Shown here piece after piece: positions 41,482 through 42,155 of a DNA stretch of 42,155 bases. The stretch covers positions 1-42,155 of the forward strand of contig JABDKD010000220.1 of NCBI GenBank assembly GCA_013003215.1. Reading direction: 5' to 3'. The notes beneath the pieces were generated by a model. That model did not search any database and was not told the origin of the DNA. It was given only the letters and a program-made list of their open reading frames with translations. Made by a program: the position numbers and the translations under genes. The stretch is from Pyrinomonadaceae bacterium. Lineage in GTDB: Bacteria > Acidobacteriota > Blastocatellia > Pyrinomonadales > Pyrinomonadaceae. The stretch's first letter is position 1, and each line of letters opens with the position of its first letter.

Positions 41482-42155
41482 ATGACTAAAGTGACTAGAC
41501 GCCTCACCGTCTATCTTCTCACCACTGGCCTCATAATCATTTCAATTTCAACCGCATTTGCCCAGGATCTCGACGATGTCGTTATATCCGGGAAGGTTAC
41601 CGATTCAAACGGTGCAATTGTTGTAGGTGCAACGGTTGCGGCGGTCTTTGTCGGTACCGGTATCGAACGGTCTGTTGTCGCCGATGCCGACGGACGCTAC
41701 AAATTGATCGAACTTCCTCCAGGCAATTACACCGTTAAAGCCTCAGCTGACGGGTTTGCCGTAAAGACAAAAACAGACCTTGCTACCGTTTCGGGGCAGG
41801 GAGTACAGATTGATTTCGTGCTTTCTCCCGCAGGAGTCACCGCGGAGCAAACTGTCTCGATCGGAGATGTCGGTGCTCCGATGATTGATACAACTCGAAC
41901 CGTGGTCGGATCGACCGTAACGGAAAGAGAGATCGAGGAGATTCCAAACACTTCGAACGATGTTCTCGATTTGGTTTACACCGTTGCCGGCACGGCAGAG
42001 GAGCCCTTCTCGATTCAAAACCTGGCAAGTGACGACCGAATCGGCAGCGGCAGCGAAAGAGATGAACCTTCCGAAGTACTTGGTGCCGGAAACATCTCCC
42101 TTGCTGGTAACGCAGCATATTCGACGAACATCACGATTGACGGCCTCGATAATAA
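41482..42155 (+). CDS. Oar-like TonB-dependent receptor, N-terminal part (3' end outside window)
   Basis: The frame opens at ATG 41482 with GGAGA 5 bases upstream and remains open to the window end, about 224 residues. A signal peptide (MTKVTRRLTVYLLTTGLIIIS, cleavage after AFAQ) leads to a carboxypeptidase-regulatory-like domain (ISGKVTDSNGAIVVGATVAA, ADGRYKLIELPPGNYTVKAS, about residues 33-115). The start of the plug domain follows: VTEREIEEIPNTSNDVLDLVYTVAG and NAAYSTNITIDGLDN. This is the layout of the receptor at 15718-18606, but the two differ clearly in sequence. The barrel lies beyond the window. It is downstream of hspR by 94 bp; whether it belongs to that transcript is not known. 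Confidence 0.87.
   Translation, partial: MTKVTRRLTVYLLTTGLIIISISTAFAQDLDDVVISGKVTDSNGAIVVGATVAAVFVGTGIERSVVADADGRYKLIELPPGNYTVKASADGFAVKTKTDLATVSGQGVQIDFVLSPAGVTAEQTVSIGDVGAPMIDTTRTVVGSTVTEREIEEIPNTSNDVLDLVYTVAGTAEEPFSIQNLASDDRIGSGSERDEPSEVLGAGNISLAGNAAYSTNITIDGLDN

Overview
The window is a gene-dense bacterial chromosome segment of roughly 50% GC. No tRNA, rRNA, insertion sequence, prophage or CRISPR was recognised. Several traits suggest an acidobacterium, probably of the class Blastocatellia: two large Oar-like TonB-dependent receptors with an N-terminal carboxypeptidase-regulatory domain, a TonB-domain protein with an extracytoplasmic tail, a SpoIVB-type S55 protein in an organism with no other sporulation gene in view, a TIGR03067-like remnant, and an HspR-controlled dnaK operon. 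This placement is inferred from gene content; no marker gene was compared.

Layout. 1-8.9 kb: the 3' end of an MTA/SAH deaminase gene, a TonB-domain protein, a half-length DUF4440/SnoaL-like ORF on the minus strand, a secreted M1 aminopeptidase, a 0.77-kb repeat region, an acyl-CoA ligase, a second repeat region, then moaD and moaE. 8.9-13.4 kb: on the minus strand an S55-domain protein and a small HD-domain (SpoT/MESH1-like) hydrolase; a plus-strand alpha/beta hydrolase whose nucleophile position is Glu; a minus-strand Lon N-terminal-domain protein. 13.4-24.3 kb: sbcD-like nuclease and SDR, an Oar-like receptor with a strong terminator, a broken TIGR03067-like gene, a CysQ-like phosphatase, free-methionine-R-sulfoxide reductase, a Fur/PerR regulator, aldo/keto reductase, DUF962 protein, esterase and DUF2721 protein.

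24.3-33.6 kb is a tightly packed purine-catabolism run: guanine deaminase, a YdcZ-type membrane protein, then the three xanthine dehydrogenase genes (xdhA, xdhB, xdhC) and a Bcp peroxiredoxin. Between xdhA and xdhB sits a three-gene cassette: a catalytically complete FabF-like ketosynthase, a SAM methyltransferase and a geranylgeranyl-reductase-like flavoprotein. Guanine deaminase makes xanthine and XDH oxidises it to urate; MoaD and MoaE, encoded 16 kb upstream, help build the molybdopterin that XDH needs. The cassette looks like a separate lipid or polyketide pathway.

33.6-42.2 kb: a YggX-like protein with an extra four-cysteine site, an SLC13/TrkA-C permease, a YkuE-like phosphoesterase, pgsA, then dnaK-dnaJ-hspR. 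The dnaK promoter (TTGACA-N17-TATACT) contains a HAIR-like inverted repeat, the expected HspR operator, so the last gene of the operon probably represses the first. The window ends inside a second Oar-like receptor.

The most unusual features are structural. Short tandem arrays with 7- or 8-bp periods occur at the moaE stop codon, between dnaJ and hspR, upstream of moaD, and in frame inside the aminopeptidase gene. A dispersed hairpin family is tandemly repeated about every 96 bp upstream of the acyl-CoA ligase and recurs in the opposite orientation downstream of it. A three-stem structure sits between dnaK and a dnaJ that has no visible ribosome-binding site. The S55 protein carries its two domain halves in the order opposite to SpoIVB.
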